Origin: Mesorhizobium plurifarium
Lineage (GTDB): Bacteria; Pseudomonadota; Alphaproteobacteria; Rhizobiales; Rhizobiaceae
Assembly (NCBI GenBank): GCA_000824785.1
Contig: CCNB01000004.1
Location: forward strand, 1 to 48,552
DNA: 48,552 bases
Direction: 5' to 3'
Part shown: in pieces, positions 48,155 through 48,552 of the stretch
Layout of the letters: the number at the start of each line of letters is the position of its first letter
Numbering within the stretch: the stretch's first letter is position 1
The notes under the pieces: model-generated
Database searches by the model: none
Told to the model about the DNA's origin: nothing
Seen by the model: only the letters and a program-made list of their open reading frames with translations
Position numbers and translations under genes: made by a program

Positions 48155-48526
48155 ATGATCGACCACATCACCATCGAAGTGAGCGACCTCGCCAGGAGCA
48201 AGCTCTTTTACGAAAAGGCTTTTGCGCCTCTGGGCTATAGTGTTGCCTTCGGCAAGGAAGGCATCTTCTGGGCTTTCGATGTCGGCAATGGCTGCCTGTT
48301 CGAGATCCAGAGCACAGGCGAGAAACCGCCGCTCACCCATCTGCATGTCGCCTTCCGAGCGAAGAGCAAGGCGGAGGTCGATGCGTTCCATCGCGCGGCG
48401 CTCGAGGCGGGCGCGGCGGATAACGGAGCACCCGGTCCGCGCCCGAACTATGCCGAGCATTACTACGCCTGCTTCGTGCTCGATCCCGACGGCTACAACA
48501 TCGAGGCGATGATCAACGAGGGGTGA
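48155..48526 (+). CDS. VOC family protein (glyoxalase/bleomycin-resistance fold)
   Basis: A 123-residue single vicinal-oxygen-chelate domain. It has the two repeated beta-alpha-beta-beta-beta modules (MIDHITIEVSDLARSKLFYEKAFAPLGY and THLHVAFRAKSKAEVDAFHRAALEAG) and the C-terminal FVLDPDGYNIEAMIN motif. Candidate metal ligands are His4, the His in HLHVAF and the Glu near the C-terminus. Members bind divalent metal and act in many reactions (glyoxalases, dioxygenases, antibiotic resistance), so the substrate is unknown. The start is the ATG at 48155 after a run of A. Confidence 0.88.
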   Translation: MIDHITIEVSDLARSKLFYEKAFAPLGYSVAFGKEGIFWAFDVGNGCLFEIQSTGEKPPLTHLHVAFRAKSKAEVDAFHRAALEAGAADNGAPGPRPNYAEHYYACFVLDPDGYNIEAMINEG

Positions 48527-48552
48527 CACGCGCCCTCTCCTTCTCCCCTTGT

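Overview
The window is GC-rich chromosomal DNA from an alphaproteobacterium of the order Rhizobiales (Hyphomicrobiales), most likely Mesorhizobium or a close relative. This rests on gene content: a giant coiled-coil protein of the growth-pole-ring type found in polar-growing Rhizobiales, a single-cysteine alphaproteobacterial DksA, a malic enzyme fused to a phosphotransacetylase-like domain, a class II (B12-dependent) ribonucleotide reductase, a DUF2865 protein and a RIME-like intergenic palindrome. I see no rRNA, tRNA, insertion sequence, prophage or CRISPR array. The region reads as core chromosome.

Layout. 1-5 kb: a truncated proline-rich gene, dksA, a SixA-like phosphatase, a ycjX/ycjF-type stress pair and a secreted protein of unknown function. 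5-14.4 kb: a minus-strand peptide-use operon (M17 aminopeptidase, S33 proline iminopeptidase-type hydrolase, family 5 binding protein, two permeases, two ATPases) diverging from a LysR regulator that probably controls it. 14.4-23.5 kb: a small secreted protein with a terminator-like hairpin in its leader, a KefB/KefC-type antiporter, DUF924, the folate genes folP-folB-folK, a DUF922 predicted protease, a DHA2-type drug exporter, a ferredoxin reductase with a [2Fe-2S] ferredoxin, and an Hpt phosphotransfer protein.

23.7-30.2 kb is one 2134-residue gene, the probable orthologue of growth pole ring protein GPR (Agrobacterium) / RgsE (Sinorhizobium). Its coiled coil resolves into 36- and 29-residue repeats that differ by exactly one heptad. 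30.2-34.3 kb is a complete MCE lipid-transport operon (permease with STAS domain, ATPase, MCE protein, auxiliary lipoprotein). 34.4-43.6 kb holds a dipeptide epimerase, an MFS transporter, an LpxH-like metallophosphoesterase, an SDR protein with an altered catalytic motif, a malic enzyme, a DUF2865 protein and gltX.

A 711-base gap then leads to nrdJ. It carries a perfect DnaA box, an orphan terminator, a near-perfect NrdR box and a structured leader. A glyoxalase-fold (VOC) gene closes the window.

I did not find a clearly new multi-gene system. The observations most worth following are the repeat grammar of the polar-growth protein, the terminator that abuts a ribosome binding site at 14.69 kb, and the control region in front of nrdJ.
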